Below are positions 5,751 to 6,766 of a stretch of 6,766 bases of DNA, piece after piece. The notes under the pieces were generated by a model that was given only the letters and a program-made list of their open reading frames with translations, was not told the origin of the DNA and did no database searches. The DNA is from Bacteroidales bacterium (GTDB lineage: Bacteria; Bacteroidota; Bacteroidia; Bacteroidales; F082), in NCBI GenBank assembly GCA_016281295.1, contig JAEEII010000194.1:1-6766 (forward strand). Direction: 5' to 3'. Numbering within the stretch: position 1 is the stretch's first letter; each line of letters opens with the position of its first letter. A program made the position numbers and the translations under genes.

Positions 5751-6761
5751 ATGAAAAGAGCGGTTTTAGTGGTTTTGTTCCTTGTCATGGGCATCGCAGT
5801 AAAGGCTCAAACACCTCAGTCTGTTGAAGACTTAACAGTTGAACTCACAAGTGGTGGAGTGCGTTTGTGTTGGTCTGAGGTTCAGGGTGCGTTGTATTAT
5901 AAGGTGTATGAGCGTTACGGCAACACTTCTTTCGCCCTTGCGGACAGTACTGATATGACGTGTTTCGGTAGTGAAAATTATCATCCTACCATGGAAAATT
6001 GCTATTATGTGACCGCCAAATTGGAGGACGGTGCTGAGATTTCATCGAGCGAAGTCTGTAAAGGCTATGAAGCGTTGAATTTTTCGGTAGTGGATATCCA
6101 TGGGAATGCCTTTGATCTTTTCGAAAAACTGGAAGGCGGTCAATTCGTTTTCATTGATTTTTTCAACTATACCTGTATTAACTGTCGCGAAGCCATACCT
6201 TTTATTGTAGAATCATACTACCGTTATGGATGTAACACGGGCGATGTTTTTTATGTGGAGATAAATGCCACTCACGGAGATGAGTTATGTTTTCGTTGGT
6301 GTGAGGAATTTGGTGTTGAATTTCCCACTATCAGTGCGGATGGCGGAGCAGGGAAGTTTTCCGCGCTATATCATATTGATGCCTCACCCCATTTCACACT
6401 CATTGCGCCTGATCATTCCATCGTGTTGGATGGCGGTCATTCAGACTTTGTTGTCACAGATCTGCAATCCATCATCGACGCTTTTGAGCCGCTTGGAATC
6501 AGGGTACAGGACTGTAATACAAATGTGGTTGAGCCGGAGAAAGAAGGAATCACTATTTATCCGAATCCTGTCAACGGTTTTGTGAACCTTGCTTTGGATG
6601 CATCCGGAGTGGTTCGCGTTTATAATGTCATGGGACAGTTGGTGGAGTCGTTTGTTGCAGAGGATTATCCACATTGCCTTGTTACGGAATCCTATCCCGA
6701 AGGGGTGTATTTCATTCAGGCTGACGGAAGGTATTTGGGTCGTTTTGTGGTTAGACATTAG
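5751..6761 (+). CDS. Secreted FN3-thioredoxin-like protein with T9SS type A sorting domain
   Basis: This 336-residue protein is exported. Residues 1-20 form a signal peptide (MKR, hydrophobic core, then VKAQ with likely cleavage around Ala19/Gln20). Residues 25-105 resemble a fibronectin type III module (VEDLTVEL, VRLCWSEV, YYKVYERYG). Residues 108-250 form a thioredoxin/TlpA-like domain: FVFIDFFNYTCINC places the redox pair at Cys142 and Cys145, and SPHFTLIAPD supplies the expected cis-proline, Pro213. Residues 267-336 are a T9SS type A sorting domain (ITIYPNPVNG, RVYNVMGQLV, YPEGVYFIQ), which in this family directs passage through the outer membrane and is then removed. The mature protein keeps 11 cysteines, several in the FN3-like part. 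Related thioredoxin proteins are usually periplasmic or membrane-anchored, so surface or extracellular placement is notable. Base composition is more A/T-rich than in korAB. Whether it reduces, oxidises or isomerises disulfides is unknown. Confidence 0.87.
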   Translation: MKRAVLVVLFLVMGIAVKAQTPQSVEDLTVELTSGGVRLCWSEVQGALYYKVYERYGNTSFALADSTDMTCFGSENYHPTMENCYYVTAKLEDGAEISSSEVCKGYEALNFSVVDIHGNAFDLFEKLEGGQFVFIDFFNYTCINCREAIPFIVESYYRYGCNTGDVFYVEINATHGDELCFRWCEEFGVEFPTISADGGAGKFSALYHIDASPHFTLIAPDHSIVLDGGHSDFVVTDLQSIIDAFEPLGIRVQDCNTNVVEPEKEGITIYPNPVNGFVNLALDASGVVRVYNVMGQLVESFVAEDYPHCLVTESYPEGVYFIQADGRYLGRFVVRH

Positions 6762-6766
6762 TAGAA

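Noticed and set aside
6441..6758. Minus-strand open frame over the end of the last gene
   Set aside because: Antisense to the T9SS sorting domain, which is clearly coding on the plus strand.
1..6766. tRNA, rRNA, CRISPR array, insertion sequence, prophage or defence genes
   Set aside because: No cloverleaf, no spaced direct repeats, no transposase or terminal inverted repeats and no defence domain were seen on either strand.

Overview
The window looks like chromosomal DNA from an anaerobic member of the Bacteroidota, most likely order Bacteroidales. Four lines of evidence support this. Bacteroidota-type -7 promoter elements (TAnnTTTG) precede five of the genes or operons. Genes lack Shine-Dalgarno sites and have A/T-rich leaders. 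The last gene ends in a type IX secretion (T9SS) sorting domain, a system confined to this phylum. Central carbon oxidation is ferredoxin-linked. The genus cannot be named from the sequence alone.

Layout, left to right. Positions 1-755 (minus) hold the first 251 codons of a lipoprotein of unknown function that runs off the left edge. A ferredoxin terminator (about 872-916) and the lipoprotein promoter (-7 at 831-838) lie next to it. Positions 941-1108 (minus) encode a 55-residue 2[4Fe-4S] ferredoxin. It is divergent from korA (1344-3185) and korB (3193-4227), the two subunits of a 2-oxoacid:ferredoxin oxidoreductase whose best-supported substrate is 2-oxoglutarate. A strong bidirectional terminator follows at 4248-4281, then about 150 bp of A/T-rich non-coding DNA. 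Positions 4431-5003 (minus) encode an Sfp-type 4'-phosphopantetheinyl transferase. A back-to-back promoter region separates it from a plus-strand pair: a flavin reductase/flavoredoxin-family protein (5156-5725) and, 25 bp further on, a secreted FN3-thioredoxin-like protein with a T9SS C-terminal domain (5751-6761).

How the genes fit together. KorA and KorB oxidatively decarboxylate a 2-oxoacid with CoA and pass two electrons to ferredoxin; the divergent small ferredoxin is the obvious candidate acceptor. The phosphopantetheinyl transferase would activate acyl- or peptidyl-carrier proteins, and no carrier protein or synthase gene is visible here. The flavoredoxin-like protein and the secreted thioredoxin-like protein are probably one transcription unit with a redox theme, one product cytoplasmic and the other exported. 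Whether they cooperate is unknown.

The core genes are ordinary. The points that deserve a second look are the exported thioredoxin-like fusion with 11 cysteines, the heptamer repeat that ends directly before the flavoredoxin start codon, the near-leaderless promoter of the transferase, and the palindrome in the ferredoxin/korA divergent region. No CRISPR array, tRNA, rRNA, insertion sequence or clearly new defence system was found.
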